This document shows positions 8,952 to 17,039 of a stretch of DNA of 64,000 nt, in pieces (position 1 is the stretch's first letter; every line of letters begins with the position of its first letter). Position numbers and translations under genes: made by a program. The stretch lies in contig NZ_CP087190.1 in assembly GCF_024749165.1 (NCBI RefSeq), positions 2,887,501 to 2,951,500 on the forward strand, given 5' to 3'. The notes under the pieces were generated by a model, which was given only the letters and a program-made list of their open reading frames with translations, made no database searches and was not told where the DNA came from. Origin of the DNA: Pseudomonas sp. B21-023. Lineage in GTDB: Bacteria; Pseudomonadota; Gammaproteobacteria; Pseudomonadales; Pseudomonadaceae.

Positions 8952-8990
8952 AACTCAACTAAATAGTCATTTAGTTGAGTTGGGGTTTTA
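8952..8990. terminator. hairpin, possible bidirectional terminator
   Basis: Perfect 13-base arms (8952-8964 and 8969-8981) around a four-base AGTC loop. GGGGTTTTA follows on the plus strand and an A-rich run precedes it, which is T-rich on the minus strand. No adjacent gene clearly needs it, so it could instead be a protein-binding site. Confidence 0.4.
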
Positions 8991-9591
8991 TCGAGCTTAA
9001 TTGCGAATGGAGCAGGGTGACTAAGCCTTTGAAAGTCCACTGGCACTATCTCTGCGGTGCACAGCATAGGCATTTTAGATCCTGCTAAGGCGTAGGAACT
9101 GCCTCAGGCCACGTTAACATTCCTTACCACTCCATTTCAAATTGCAGCCTGTGTGAGAGTCAGTACCACTGGAGTGACATCAGCATAACTCAACGACCAG
9201 GAGACTACTGTCGGCTGTGACGCCAGCGGGCGCACCCGTGGACAGCTTAGCAGCAGCCTGCCGTGCGAAACCGCCATGGGGAAGCAGATTCACCGCTGGC
9301 TGGGCAACGAGGTCTCTGACTTCATCGGTACCTCGGGTGATGTGGCCAACGGAAAGCATTTATGCAGCTTCCATTGGTTACGGGCCATCAATGGTGAGCT
9401 AGAGACTGTACGCAAACCATGAATGGCTAAGAGCATCATGCGGTAGCGTAATTTGCGAATCAGCACTCTCGTGATCCCGAGGGCGCATTTCCCTGTAGAC
9501 GGCACCTCGGGGCAAGATAGCCAAAAAAAGCGTGACTGGTTGACGTGCAATTTGTGCGTAAAGCGTATTGGAGGCTTGGGAACCCCAAAAA

Positions 9592-9765
9592 AAGCGCATC
9601 TATAGATGGGGACCGCGTGTGGCTAGAAGCGCATCTTTAGCTGGGTATTCGTTGGTGCAGGTTGGGAAAAGCGCTGTCGATCTTGAGACTGGCACTAACA
9701 AATGCATGCTCAAGCCATTGATTTGTAAGAGGCGCACAATTAGGTAGGCAAAGGCGCATCTTTAC
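9592..9765 (+). repeat. short direct repeats with core GCGCATCT
   Basis: Three near-identical copies: AAGCGCATCTATAG (about 9592-9605), AAGCGCATCTTTAG (9627-9640) and AGGCGCATCTTTAC (9752-9765). A weaker copy, AGGCGCACAATTAG, is at about 9729-9742, and the first copy sits in a CCAAAAAAAGCG context also found at about 9523-9534. The spacing is irregular. Such arrays occur at transposon ends or as recombinase-binding sites. Confidence 0.5.
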
Positions 9766-9805
9766 GGGGGCCTGACATCCCTCTGGGCATGGTGCTTAAT
9801 ACAAA

Positions 9806-9833
9806 CCTACGCATAATGTATATTATGTTAAAT
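9806..9833 (+). other. dif: chromosome dimer resolution site dif
   Basis: A 28-bp site with XerC arm CCTACGCATAA, centre TGTATA and XerD arm TTATGTTAAAT. The last 23 bases match the E. coli and P. aeruginosa dif sequences exactly as I know them; only the outer five bases of the XerC arm differ, which is the variable part. XerC/XerD with FtsK act here to resolve chromosome dimers, placing the window at the replication terminus. KOPS-like octamers to the right are oriented towards it. Confidence 0.93.
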
Positions 9834-9888
9834 GACGTATTAAGGGAGGTGACCTCCTGAGTCGATCACCTGTGGTTTTGCCTGCCGA

Positions 9889-10272
9889 TCACGCTCGAGC
9901 TGCCGGCGCCATATCGACAACTGCACAGCGTCCTTTCGTGCGTACCTTCTGCACCAGTCGCGCTCTGTTGACGAACACATCGATCTGACAACTGCCTGAG
10001 TGCTGCACATCCTCCCAGTATTCCGTGTGCACAAGCTGTCCGTTCTGCGGCCCCGTGTAAGCACCCGCGGCTTCACGTGTGACATAGCTGCTGTCGCGCA
10101 CATACCTGAGCACGACCAGATCCTCCTCCGGCACCACCATGACCTGCCGTGGCACGCCGAAGAAATCGATCAGCTCGCCCACCGGGCGATCTTTCCAGGC
10201 ACTGCTGGCTTCCAGCGATGCGCAGCCGCTGAGCAATGTGGCCAACAGGCCCAATGCGAACAATCGGTTCAT
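9889..10272 (-). CDS. small lipoprotein
   Basis: A 127-residue protein with a typical lipoprotein signal peptide: MNRLFALGLLATLLSGC, where the LLSGC lipobox makes Cys17 the acylated residue. The mature part has a short-chain SmpA/OmlA-like feel (KDRPVGELIDFFGVP, then a beta-rich segment with YVRDSSYVTREA), a layout shared by many small outer-membrane lipoproteins. A cysteine pair near the C-terminus (about C94 and C115) could form a disulfide. It lies 24 bases downstream of a second secreted protein on the same strand and is probably co-transcribed. This is the first gene right of dif. Confidence 0.75.
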   Translation of the reverse strand: MNRLFALGLLATLLSGCASLEASSAWKDRPVGELIDFFGVPRQVMVVPEEDLVVLRYVRDSSYVTREAAGAYTGPQNGQLVHTEYWEDVQHSGSCQIDVFVNRARLVQKVRTKGRCAVVDMAPAARA

Positions 10273-10296
10273 AAGGTCTTCTCCCTGGAGGCCGCT

Positions 10297-10860
10297 TTAC
10301 TTGGCAGACATCTGTGCGAACCCTTCGTCGATCTTCTGCATGATGGCTGCCTTGGCAGCCTCGCGGTTCAATATCTGGAACAGCTGCGGCCCTGCCTTGG
10401 CTATTTGCGATGCCGGCATCACACCCAGGCGCTCCATTTTCCGGGCCTGGCGGTCAGCCGGTTTACACAGGAAGTCGCGGCTTTGCGCCAACCAGGTGTC
10501 AGGTTTGCTCTGCCATTGACTGGAATACTTGGCGTTGTGCAATTCATTGAAAACACTACGAAAATCCTGCGCACCCATGATGCGTACACGGTTCTTTGCA
10601 CAGTCGATTTCGACATCGTACGCCGTAAAGTTTGGCTTGCCGGGCTCTTCGTAAAGCTGATAAACGCCCAATGATTTCGCGCCACCTGGGCGATTGAAGA
10701 TGTTATTGGGGTCGCCGTCTGCGACGAACACCTGGTTCTTGCCCAAGCCACCTTGGTAGTGGACTACCCAAAAGTCGCCCATCTGTACATCGCTCGCCTG
10801 GGCAGCGAGGACATTGCATACAAAGGCGACAGGCAGGAGCTGCTTCTTGAACACGATCAT
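10297..10860 (-). CDS. secreted protein of unknown function
   Basis: A 187-residue protein. The ATG at 10860 follows an AAAGGAC ribosome site and opens a Sec signal peptide (MIVFKKQLLPVAFVCNVLAAQAS) likely cleaved after AQA. The mature protein contains two cysteines (IDCAKNR and FLCKPADR) that may pair in the periplasm, with no membrane segment. No family is recognised. It precedes the small lipoprotein gene at 9889-10272 with a 24-base gap, suggesting a two-gene envelope operon. An upstream in-frame ATG at 10893 would add 11 residues ahead of the signal peptide and is less likely. Confidence 0.72.
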   Translation of the reverse strand: MIVFKKQLLPVAFVCNVLAAQASDVQMGDFWVVHYQGGLGKNQVFVADGDPNNIFNRPGGAKSLGVYQLYEEPGKPNFTAYDVEIDCAKNRVRIMGAQDFRSVFNELHNAKYSSQWQSKPDTWLAQSRDFLCKPADRQARKMERLGVMPASQIAKAGPQLFQILNREAAKAAIMQKIDEGFAQMSAK

Positions 10861-11103
10861 GGGGGACAGTCCTTTGCCTATTCTTCGAGGCAATAGTTTC
10901 TCGCCTGAACATAAGGCAAAGGGCTATCTAGTACATCCGTCCTATGCACCGCTGATAGCGCAGCGGCCACCCCATTCGGGTCTTGAGCGCCCTCCTCTGC
11001 AGCCTCACCGAAAGGCCCGACGCCAGTTGCGCATGATCCGTGTATCAGGGGACGATCTGTCAAAACCGTGTCGTCGATAAGGAGCCGTGCGACGCCCCTG
11101 GAT

Positions 11104-12009
11104 TCAGGACACTGGCCGTAACCACGAAGCCAGCACCTGCGGGTGCTTCTCGAACCAGGCGCGCGCCGCTTCGTCAGGGCTCGCGCCGCGGCGGTTGATG
11201 GCGTGGTCGAGCTCGGCCACGATGGTGTTGTCCAGGCGGATGTTGTCGAGCACCTGCAGCTGTGCGGCACTGAAACCCGATAGCCGGTCGTCCCGTGCAA
11301 GCAATACGGCCCGGTCAACACTGCCCAGCAAACCCTTGGGGTCCTTGAGCTCGCGGATCCGATAGCTGTGATGCAGGAACTGCGGGTGCCAGAGCGGAAC
11401 TATTCCCCATTTGCCCTCACGCACCAGTTGCTCATAGGCGGCGACGCATTGCTCCTGGGTCCCGGTACGGAAACTGTACCCGGCACTCACCAGGTCATAG
11501 TCGACCATCATTTTCAGGGAGAAGCGGGTAATGCCGGCGCCCGCCCCTATCCCTTGAATCTGTTTGTGCATGCGTGCGCTGACGCTGGGGTCAAGCAGGT
11601 CCTCTACCGACGCGACCATCGATTCCGGTACATAATCGGGAACCCCCCATAATGCATAGGGCGTGTAATGCAGCCCCAGCTCACGGGTTGCTACCTGTTC
11701 CTCCACCTGTGCCTTGTAAAGTCCATGGCTTGAAGGTATCCACGCCGACGCGAGCATGTCGATCGCGCCCTCGCGCAGCCGCTCGAAGTTGCGCTCGTGC
11801 GGCGCGCTGGAACGCTCCACCACGAAGCCCATGCGTTGCAACACCAGGGCCACGACCGCTGCTGTGGCATGGTGAAAAGACAAGTCGGTGACGCCGAGCC
11901 TGACCATGGTTGCCCCTCTCTCTTGCATGTGCCCACGCGCCAATGCCGCTGGCAGCAAAGCCACAGTGGCCAGGGCCTGGATGAATTGTCTGCGCTTGAC
12001 CGGTCGCAT
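11104..12009 (-). CDS. glycine betaine/choline-type ABC substrate-binding protein (OpuAC/ProX)
   Basis: A periplasmic binding protein of the OpuAC family, 301 residues. The N-terminus (KRRQFIQALATVALLPAALA) looks like an export signal, with twin arginines that could make it Tat-dependent. The body carries family segments such as HHATAAVVALVLQRMGFVVE, IDMLASAWIPSSHGLY and WGIVPLWHPQFLH, whose aromatic residues normally cage a quaternary amine. No permease or ATPase gene is adjacent, so it is an orphan receptor for an unlinked transporter or a chemoreceptor. The start at 12009 (ATG) is preferred to GTG at 12018 on ribosome-site spacing. The ABM gene lies 11 bases upstream. Confidence 0.8.
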   Translation of the reverse strand: MRPVKRRQFIQALATVALLPAALARGHMQERGATMVRLGVTDLSFHHATAAVVALVLQRMGFVVERSSAPHERNFERLREGAIDMLASAWIPSSHGLYKAQVEEQVATRELGLHYTPYALWGVPDYVPESMVASVEDLLDPSVSARMHKQIQGIGAGAGITRFSLKMMVDYDLVSAGYSFRTGTQEQCVAAYEQLVREGKWGIVPLWHPQFLHHSYRIRELKDPKGLLGSVDRAVLLARDDRLSGFSAAQLQVLDNIRLDNTIVAELDHAINRRGASPDEAARAWFEKHPQVLASWLRPVS

Positions 12010-12020
12010 TGCCCGCACCC

Positions 12021-12347
12021 TCAGGGATGGGGCGCAACGGCAGATGAAACCGGGTCAAGGAAAATCAGTTGCAAGGGCTCCGCCAACAGCTGGTCGGCCT
12101 GCTCGGCAAAACGCTGGAAGTGTGCGGTGGCCAGGTGGGTGTCCAGGGCCTGCTGGTGGTCGAACGCCTCGCGCATGTAGAACGTCCCGGGCTCGTCGCT
12201 GCGTTCGAACAGCATGTAGTCGCGGTTGCCGGGCTCCGCTCGGGTTGGCTCGATCAAGGCCAGCAAGGCCGTTTTCAGTGCCGGTGCCTGGCCCTGCCTG
12301 GCCTTGAGGATGGCAAGGGAAACAAGGGGTTGATCCTGTCGGTTCAT
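12021..12347 (-). CDS. antibiotic biosynthesis monooxygenase (ABM)-domain protein
   Basis: A 108-residue dimeric alpha+beta-barrel (ABM/YgiN-like) protein. Diagnostic segments are VSLAILKARQGQAPALKTALLALIEPTRAEPGNRDYMLFE and FYMREAFDHQQALDTHLATAHFQRF. Family members are cofactor-free monooxygenases acting on quinols or aromatic polyketides, or heme-related enzymes. The ATG at 12347 has a clear AGGAG site; in-frame codons further upstream are not coding. Upstream lies the CACT-N11-AGTG element shared with the LysR/ADH and VOC promoters, so co-regulation is likely. A decayed second copy is at 44791-45065. Confidence 0.85.
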   Translation of the reverse strand: MNRQDQPLVSLAILKARQGQAPALKTALLALIEPTRAEPGNRDYMLFERSDEPGTFYMREAFDHQQALDTHLATAHFQRFAEQADQLLAEPLQLIFLDPVSSAVAPHP

Positions 12348-12454
12348 ATCGTGCTCCTGGTCGGTTGTCCAAGGCAGGCGCGGTAAGGCCTGCCTCGAGG
12401 TGTGTGTCAGTGTCTGCGGGCAGCTCGCCCGGAGTAACCTGGACTGCGCGTCAA

Positions 12455-12473
12455 CACTTTCACGGCTGCAGTG
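12455..12473. promoter_or_regulatory. LysR-type operator candidate 1 (CACT-N11-AGTG)
   Basis: CACT at 12455-12458 and AGTG at 12470-12473 with 11 bases between, a T-N11-A LysR-box form. The overlapping dyad TTTCAC-N7-GTGAAA is at 12458-12476. It lies about 110 bases upstream of the ABM monooxygenase gene. The same dyad recurs at 14876 and 17071. Confidence 0.5.
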
Positions 12474-12556
12474 AAAATACCGATCACATCTGTGTCGCCC
12501 GTGGCTTGCTGGTACAGCGGTAGAGCAAGTTGGGTTCACTGACGATCAACAAGTGC

Positions 12557-13729
12557 TCAATGGGTCGGTGCCGGCGCCGCATCGATCTTCAGGCGCATCA
12601 AGGCATAGGGTTTCTGCCGCAGGTCCCGCCCGCCTTGGAACAACGCCTGGCGGTGCAGTTGGTTGGCGATGAAGTACAGGTAGCCATCCGGCCCGATCGA
12701 CAGGGTATCGGGCCAAAGCAGTCGCGGATCATGCACCAACGTCTGCCAGCGCCCGTCCGGCCAGCGCTTGCGGATGGCGTTATGCTCGTAATCGCCGGCA
12801 TAGACAGCGCCCTCGGCGTCGGCCTCCATCCCATCGGAGGCGCCCTTTTCACCGAGGTCCTCCACGGCTGCGGCAAGCCGTTGCTCGCTGATGGCAGGGT
12901 CGCGCAACAAGGCGGTGGACACGGCATACAAGTGTCGGCTCGACAGCGGCGTGAAGTAGAGCGTCTGACCATCGGCTGACAAGGCGATACCATCGGACGC
13001 CACCGACAATGGTTTCGATGTGCCGTCCGGCTGGCTCGCCATCAGCGGTGTCCCCTCGACTACCGGAACAAAGCCTGGTGCCACGGAGGTCGAGAGGGCA
13101 CCACTGAGACGGCGCTCGGCGCGCCCGCTGGCGATGTCCATCACGATGATCGCCCCTGGACCGCGCAGCGAGGAGTCGGTCACATAGACCGTGCCTTCGG
13201 CGCCATGGCGAAAATCAAAGCGCATGTCATTGACGTAGGTGCTGGGCAACATCACGTTTTCCGGGAACACCAGCCGCTTGACGATTCGATTGCTCGCCAG
13301 GTCGACCGCGATCAGCTTCGCGCCACCAGGGCGCGGCGTCTGAAACCCCGGTGCCGCAGTGTCCAGCAGCCAGACGCGGCCCCGGCCATCGGCCACCACG
13401 CTCTGCACGCTTATCAGTCCCTTTGCGGGGTCCTTCGGATCCTCCTGATTCAACGACAGGTCCGGAAAAGGCCGGACCTCGCCGTCACGAAGCTCGCCAA
13501 CGGTGAAAGGGACCTTGTCGCCCCAGCGCGGATAGTTGACGAAGATGCGCCCGGTTTCGGTGACGGTAACGCCTGTCGGCATGGCGTCATGGAATGCATG
13601 GACCTGCTCGAGCTTGCCGAATGCCCGCTCTGCGGGCGCATGCGCAGAAAGCGCATTGGCAGCGATAACCTGCGCAGAGGACATACCTGCCGTCAGTGCG
13701 GCGCAGAGAAACACGGTTTGTTTAAGCAT
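12557..13729 (-). CDS. major royal jelly/Yellow-family beta-propeller protein
   Basis: A 390-residue exported protein with a Sec signal peptide (MLKQTVFLCAALTAGMSSAQVIAA). The mature part is a six-bladed propeller of the MRJP/Yellow (L-dopachrome tautomerase-related) family: MPTGVTVTETGRIFVNYPRWGDKVPFTVGEL near the start, then SVQSVVADGRGRVWLLDTAAPG, YVNDMRFDF, VYVTDSS, SDGIALSADGQTLYFTPLSSRHLY and LLWPDTLSIGPDGYLYFIANQLH. Such proteins are secreted or periplasmic and may act as lactonases or isomerases. The upstream ADH gene ends 54 bases away on the same strand, so the two form an operon under the divergent promoter next to the LysR regulator. Confidence 0.88.
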   Translation of the reverse strand: MLKQTVFLCAALTAGMSSAQVIAANALSAHAPAERAFGKLEQVHAFHDAMPTGVTVTETGRIFVNYPRWGDKVPFTVGELRDGEVRPFPDLSLNQEDPKDPAKGLISVQSVVADGRGRVWLLDTAAPGFQTPRPGGAKLIAVDLASNRIVKRLVFPENVMLPSTYVNDMRFDFRHGAEGTVYVTDSSLRGPGAIIVMDIASGRAERRLSGALSTSVAPGFVPVVEGTPLMASQPDGTSKPLSVASDGIALSADGQTLYFTPLSSRHLYAVSTALLRDPAISEQRLAAAVEDLGEKGASDGMEADAEGAVYAGDYEHNAIRKRWPDGRWQTLVHDPRLLWPDTLSIGPDGYLYFIANQLHRQALFQGGRDLRQKPYALMRLKIDAAPAPTH

Positions 13730-13783
13730 GCTTGCTCCTGGCGGACCGGATCGGCCGGTCCGCCGTTGCCTGTCAAATAGGTT

Positions 13784-14791
13784 TCAGAAGCCTTCCAGAA
13801 CGATCTTGCCGCGCGCCTTGCCACTCTCGACCAACGCATGGGCACGGCGCATGTTGGCGGCATTGATGGCTCCGAAATGCTCGCCCAGAGTGGTGCGCAG
13901 GGTGCCCTGGTCGATCAGCCCGGCCACGCGCTCAAGCAGCGCGTGCTGGCACACCATGTCGTCGGTCTCGTACAGCGAGCGGGTGAACATCAACTCCCAG
14001 TGCAATGACAGCGACTTGCGCTTGAGCGGCATGACATCGAGGGTCTGCGGGTCGTCGATCACACCCAGGCGGCCTTGCGGCCGCAGCACTTCAACCAGTT
14101 GCGCGAAGTGCTGATCGGTATGGGTGAGGCTGGCGACATGGCTGACCGACTCGATCCCCAGGGCACGCAGTTGCCCTTGCAGCGGCGCACTGTGGTCGAT
14201 GACGTGATGGGCGCCCAGTTCGCGCACCCAGTCTGCGGTCTCGGCGCGGGAGGCTGTGCCGATAACCGTCAGGCGGGTCAGTTGCCGGGCCAACTGTACC
14301 AGCATCGAACCGACGCCGCCGGCGGCGCCGACGATCAGCAGGGCATCGCCCTCTCCGCCGCCCTCCACGATACCCAGACGATCGAACAACAATTCCCAGG
14401 CCGTGATGGCTGTCAGCGGCAGCGCGGCTGCCTGCGCTGCACCCAGACTGCGTGGTTGATGCCCAACGATACGTTCGTCGACCAGGTGATATTCGCTGTA
14501 GCTGCCGGGCCTGGCGATGGAACCTGCGTAGTACACCTGGTCACCTGGCTTGAACAGGGTCACCTGCGGCCCGACTTCACGGACGATCCCGGCCGCGTCC
14601 CAGCCAAGTATTTTCGGCTCTCGGGTGAAAGTGCCAGCGCGCACCTTGGTGTCGACGGGGTTGACCGACACGGCCTTGACCTCGACCAGAAGGTCCCTTG
14701 GCCCAGGGTTCGGCCTGGGCATAAAGATGTCTTGAAGAGACGCAGGGTCTTCAATAGGCAAGCCGTTGTGGATGAAACTGATCGCTTTCAT
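13784..14791 (-). CDS. zinc-less quinone-oxidoreductase-type alcohol dehydrogenase
   Basis: A medium-chain dehydrogenase/reductase of the quinone-oxidoreductase branch, 335 residues. The GroES-like N-domain contains VKAVSVNPVDTKVRAG and ILGWDAAGIVREVGPQVTLFKPGDQVYYAG. The Rossmann domain has LLIVGAAGGVGSMLVQLARQL, and the structural and catalytic zinc cysteines are absent, as in zinc-binding-family Qor-like proteins. It probably uses NADPH to reduce quinones or activated double bonds. The ATG at 14791 is preferred. It is divergent from the LysR regulator at 14898 and heads an operon with the Yellow-family propeller gene; the operator at 14876-14894 lies between the two promoters. Confidence 0.9.
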   Translation of the reverse strand: MKAISFIHNGLPIEDPASLQDIFMPRPNPGPRDLLVEVKAVSVNPVDTKVRAGTFTREPKILGWDAAGIVREVGPQVTLFKPGDQVYYAGSIARPGSYSEYHLVDERIVGHQPRSLGAAQAAALPLTAITAWELLFDRLGIVEGGGEGDALLIVGAAGGVGSMLVQLARQLTRLTVIGTASRAETADWVRELGAHHVIDHSAPLQGQLRALGIESVSHVASLTHTDQHFAQLVEVLRPQGRLGVIDDPQTLDVMPLKRKSLSLHWELMFTRSLYETDDMVCQHALLERVAGLIDQGTLRTTLGEHFGAINAANMRRAHALVESGKARGKIVLEGF

Positions 14792-14875
14792 AGGCACTCG
14801 CTACTGGATATGGTTTGATTCGTGAACCCAGTCTGGCGTGTCCGGTCCTTGGGAAAAACGGGCCCTGCCCGTGAA

Positions 14876-14894
14876 CACTTTCATTGCAGGAGTG
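14876..14894. promoter_or_regulatory. LysR-type operator candidate 2 (CACT-N11-AGTG)
   Basis: CACT at 14876-14879 and AGTG at 14891-14894, ending just before the LysR start codon at 14898 and overlapping its ribosome site. It lies in the divergent LysR/ADH intergenic space, the classic position for an autoregulating LysR protein. Confidence 0.55.
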
Positions 14895-14897
14895 ATA

Positions 14898-15788
14898 ATG
14901 ATCCGTCTCGACGACCTGGGCATCTTCGTTCGCAGCGCCGCGCTGGGCAGTTTTACCGCGGCGGCTCACGAGGCCGATTTGTTGCCCGGCCAGGCGGCCG
15001 AGGCGGTCAAGCGCCTGGAGCGTGAGCTGGATGTGCGGCTGTTCGCCCGTACTACGCGCAGCCTGCGCCTGACGGCCGAGGGCGAGCAGTACCTGCCTTC
15101 TGCCCTGGCGGCCCTGGAAGCCCTCCGACACGGGCGGGACAACCTGAATCGGGAAAGCGCCCAGTTGAGCGGAACATTGCAGGTGGCCGCGCCCTCCGAT
15201 CTGGGGCGTAACGTGCTGCTGCCCTGGCTCACGGCGTTTCGTCGCGAACACCCGCAGCTGAACCTGCGCTTCTTTCTCTCCGACCAGATCGCCGATCTGT
15301 TCCGTGACCCGGTGGATATCGCCATCCGCTACGGCCTTAACGCCGACGCCAACTATATCGCCCTGCCACTGGCACCTTGGAACCGCAAGGTGCTAGTGGC
15401 CTCGCCGGAGTACCTGGCGCGGCAAGGTGCGGTGCAGGCCCCCGAAGACCTGCGCGAACACCAGTGCCTGCTGTACATGCAGCAAGGCCGGATCTACGAC
15501 AAGTGGCAACTGGGGGCGCAGACCGTCCAGGTGCGTGGCGCCCTGCTCTGCGACGATGCCGATATCGCCCGGCGCTGGGCCGTGGCCGGCGAAGGGATCA
15601 CCTACAAATCCTGGCTGGATGTGAGCGACGACGTGCTGGCCGGACGACTCGTCGTACTGTTGCAGGATCACCCCGGGCCGATCATGCCGCTGAGCCTGGT
15701 GTGCCCGCACCGCAAGCAGTTGTCGCCTGCGGTGAGGCAGTTGCACGCCTGGTTGTCGTGCCGCTTCGCCGGGCTCGAGCGCGACTGA
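14898..15788 (+). CDS. LysR-family transcriptional regulator
   Basis: A 296-residue LysR regulator. The N-terminal winged helix-turn-helix is IRLDDLGIFVRSAALGSFTAAAHEADLLPGQAAEAVKRLERELDVRLFARTTRSLRLT, followed by the periplasmic-binding-like effector domain of the CrgA-like branch (GTLQVAAPSDLGRNVLLPWL). The ATG at 14898 has a GCAGGAG site; an upstream in-frame GTG is not needed. It is divergent from the ADH/propeller operon and probably controls it and, judging from shared CACT-N11-AGTG elements, also the ABM and VOC genes. The effector is unknown; enzymes nearby suggest a quinone, aldehyde or reactive carbonyl. Confidence 0.9.
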   Translation: MIRLDDLGIFVRSAALGSFTAAAHEADLLPGQAAEAVKRLERELDVRLFARTTRSLRLTAEGEQYLPSALAALEALRHGRDNLNRESAQLSGTLQVAAPSDLGRNVLLPWLTAFRREHPQLNLRFFLSDQIADLFRDPVDIAIRYGLNADANYIALPLAPWNRKVLVASPEYLARQGAVQAPEDLREHQCLLYMQQGRIYDKWQLGAQTVQVRGALLCDDADIARRWAVAGEGITYKSWLDVSDDVLAGRLVVLLQDHPGPIMPLSLVCPHRKQLSPAVRQLHAWLSCRFAGLERD

Positions 15789-15852
15789 TCAACGGGAACA
15801 GGCAACTGGCGAAGAACAGTTTGTTGGCCAGGATCATGATCAGGGCTCCCGT

Positions 15853-16329
15853 TCACTGGGCATCGATTTCAGCGAACAGGTACACCAGGCAGAAGCCGTC
15901 CATGGGCATCACGGGGTTGGACCAGATCATGCGTGTGTGACGGGCTCGCTCGTTGAAGACCTCCACCAACAGGTCCGAAGCACCATCCAGCGCCTTGGCA
16001 TGATCGTAGAAGTCCTCGGCCACATTGAGCACGCCTTCGAGCCTGTAAATCTGACGGATCCGGCTCAATTCACCCACCGCATCCTTGAGCTGTGCGATCG
16101 CGTTCAACGCCGCCAAGCGGCAGGCCGCATAGCCTTGGCCGAGGTCGAGATCGCGCCCCAGGCGGCCTCGGTACTGCAATTGCCCATCGACCCAGGGAAA
16201 CTGCCCGGACGTCATCAGCGTATTGCCGACGATGCTCCAGGGTACATAGTTGCCCAGTGCCGGTGCCGGGCTGGGCAAAGTCAGGCCGGCAGCTTGCAGG
16301 CGTGATTCGGGCGTGTCGAGCATGTTCAT
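15853..16329 (-). CDS. RidA/YjgF-family protein
   Basis: A 158-residue RidA-superfamily protein. The N-terminal half has LPSPAPALGNYVPWSIVGNTLMTSGQFPWVDGQLQYRGRLG, and the helix QGYAACRLAALNAIAQLKDAVGELSRIRQIYRLEGVLN is a family signature. Its larger size and the PMDGFCLVYLFAEIDAQ end place it with the YjgH/YoaB-like members; the catalytic arginine of canonical RidA deaminases is not evident at the usual site. Canonical members hydrolyse reactive enamines or imines. It lies 118 bases downstream of the VOC gene on the same strand and could share its promoter. Confidence 0.85.
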   Translation of the reverse strand: MNMLDTPESRLQAAGLTLPSPAPALGNYVPWSIVGNTLMTSGQFPWVDGQLQYRGRLGRDLDLGQGYAACRLAALNAIAQLKDAVGELSRIRQIYRLEGVLNVAEDFYDHAKALDGASDLLVEVFNERARHTRMIWSNPVMPMDGFCLVYLFAEIDAQ

Positions 16330-16447
16330 GGTGAGGTCCTTGTGCTGTTGTTATTGTCAAGCACGCGCAAGGCGCGCCTGGACGCCATGCCGAGGAAAAC
16401 TCAAGCAGGAGGCAGGTCGCCGCAGATCCTTGTCGAACCAACGGCGG

Positions 16448-16924
16448 TCAATCTGCGCTGACGGTGTGAGGCGCTTCAGTCTCTAGGTGCGGCATGCTCT
16501 GGCCAACAATTCGGCTACCCGGCACGTAGTCGAAGATCATCTCGATGGTTATGCCGTTAGGGTCCTCGAGAAACAGTTGGTGTTCGCCGATTTGTGGTAT
16601 GACGCGTTCACGAAACGCAATACCCAGGGATTGCAATCGTGCCTGGACTTGCACCAGTCCCTCGCAACGCAGCGACACATGATCGAGTGAACCCGATCCA
16701 TACCCGCCTGGCTTGTCGCCCAGGTACATCTGCAGTTCCTTTGGGTCGCCCTGGACACTGGCGATGTGCAACAGCGGCTGGTCACCGGCATACATCCAGT
16801 AACCCGGGAAAAGAAACCCCGGCCGGGGCCCTGGCACCAGGCCGATCACGTGCTCGAAGAACGCTGCGGTTTCTACCCAGAGCGGGGTGCGGATGGTGAA
16901 ATGGTCGAGTTTAAGGATGCCCAT
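16448..16924 (-). CDS. VOC (glyoxalase/dioxygenase superfamily) protein
   Basis: A 158-residue vicinal-oxygen-chelate protein with two beta-alpha-beta-beta-beta modules: LDHFTIRTPLWVETAAFFEHVIGLVPGPRPGF and LDHVSLRCEGLVQVQARLQSLGIAFRER, ending with QLFLEDPNGITIEMIFDY. His7 (LDH), His in the second LDH and Glu in IEMIFD are the likely metal ligands. The family includes glyoxalase I, extradiol dioxygenases and fosfomycin or bleomycin resistance proteins; the exact reaction is unknown. The third CACT-N11-AGTG element lies about 150 bases upstream, and RidA follows downstream. Confidence 0.88.
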   Translation of the reverse strand: MGILKLDHFTIRTPLWVETAAFFEHVIGLVPGPRPGFLFPGYWMYAGDQPLLHIASVQGDPKELQMYLGDKPGGYGSGSLDHVSLRCEGLVQVQARLQSLGIAFRERVIPQIGEHQLFLEDPNGITIEMIFDYVPGSRIVGQSMPHLETEAPHTVSAD

Positions 16925-17039
16925 GAAATCCTCCGGATTGGGGGTAATGCCAATAAGCGAGCCGTTGGAACACGCGGCTCATCGCACCGGTACATCGTGT
17001 TGGAGACCGGCATTGCGCGTGTCGAGTCTGGCGTGCTCA

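Larger units (their letters stand above)
8791..9805. other. 1-kb stretch with no supported gene
   Basis: Between the tandem recombinase gene and dif no frame is convincing: the few open frames of 60-90 codons lack ribosome sites and recognisable protein sequence. The stretch holds the hairpin at 8952-8981 and the GCGCATCT repeats at 9592-9765. It is relatively AT-rich and may be the flank of a mobile element. Confidence 0.6.

Noticed and set aside
9806..9833. Search for a second dif-like site that would mark an Xer-integrated element
   Set aside because: No second copy of the XerD arm TTATGTTAAAT or its complement was seen in the window, so an IMEX bounded inside the window is not supported.
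10878..11321. 147-codon minus-strand frame over the start of the region before the binding protein gene
   Set aside because: It lies mostly antisense or out of frame to the OpuAC-type gene and has no recognisable domain; a shadow of high GC.
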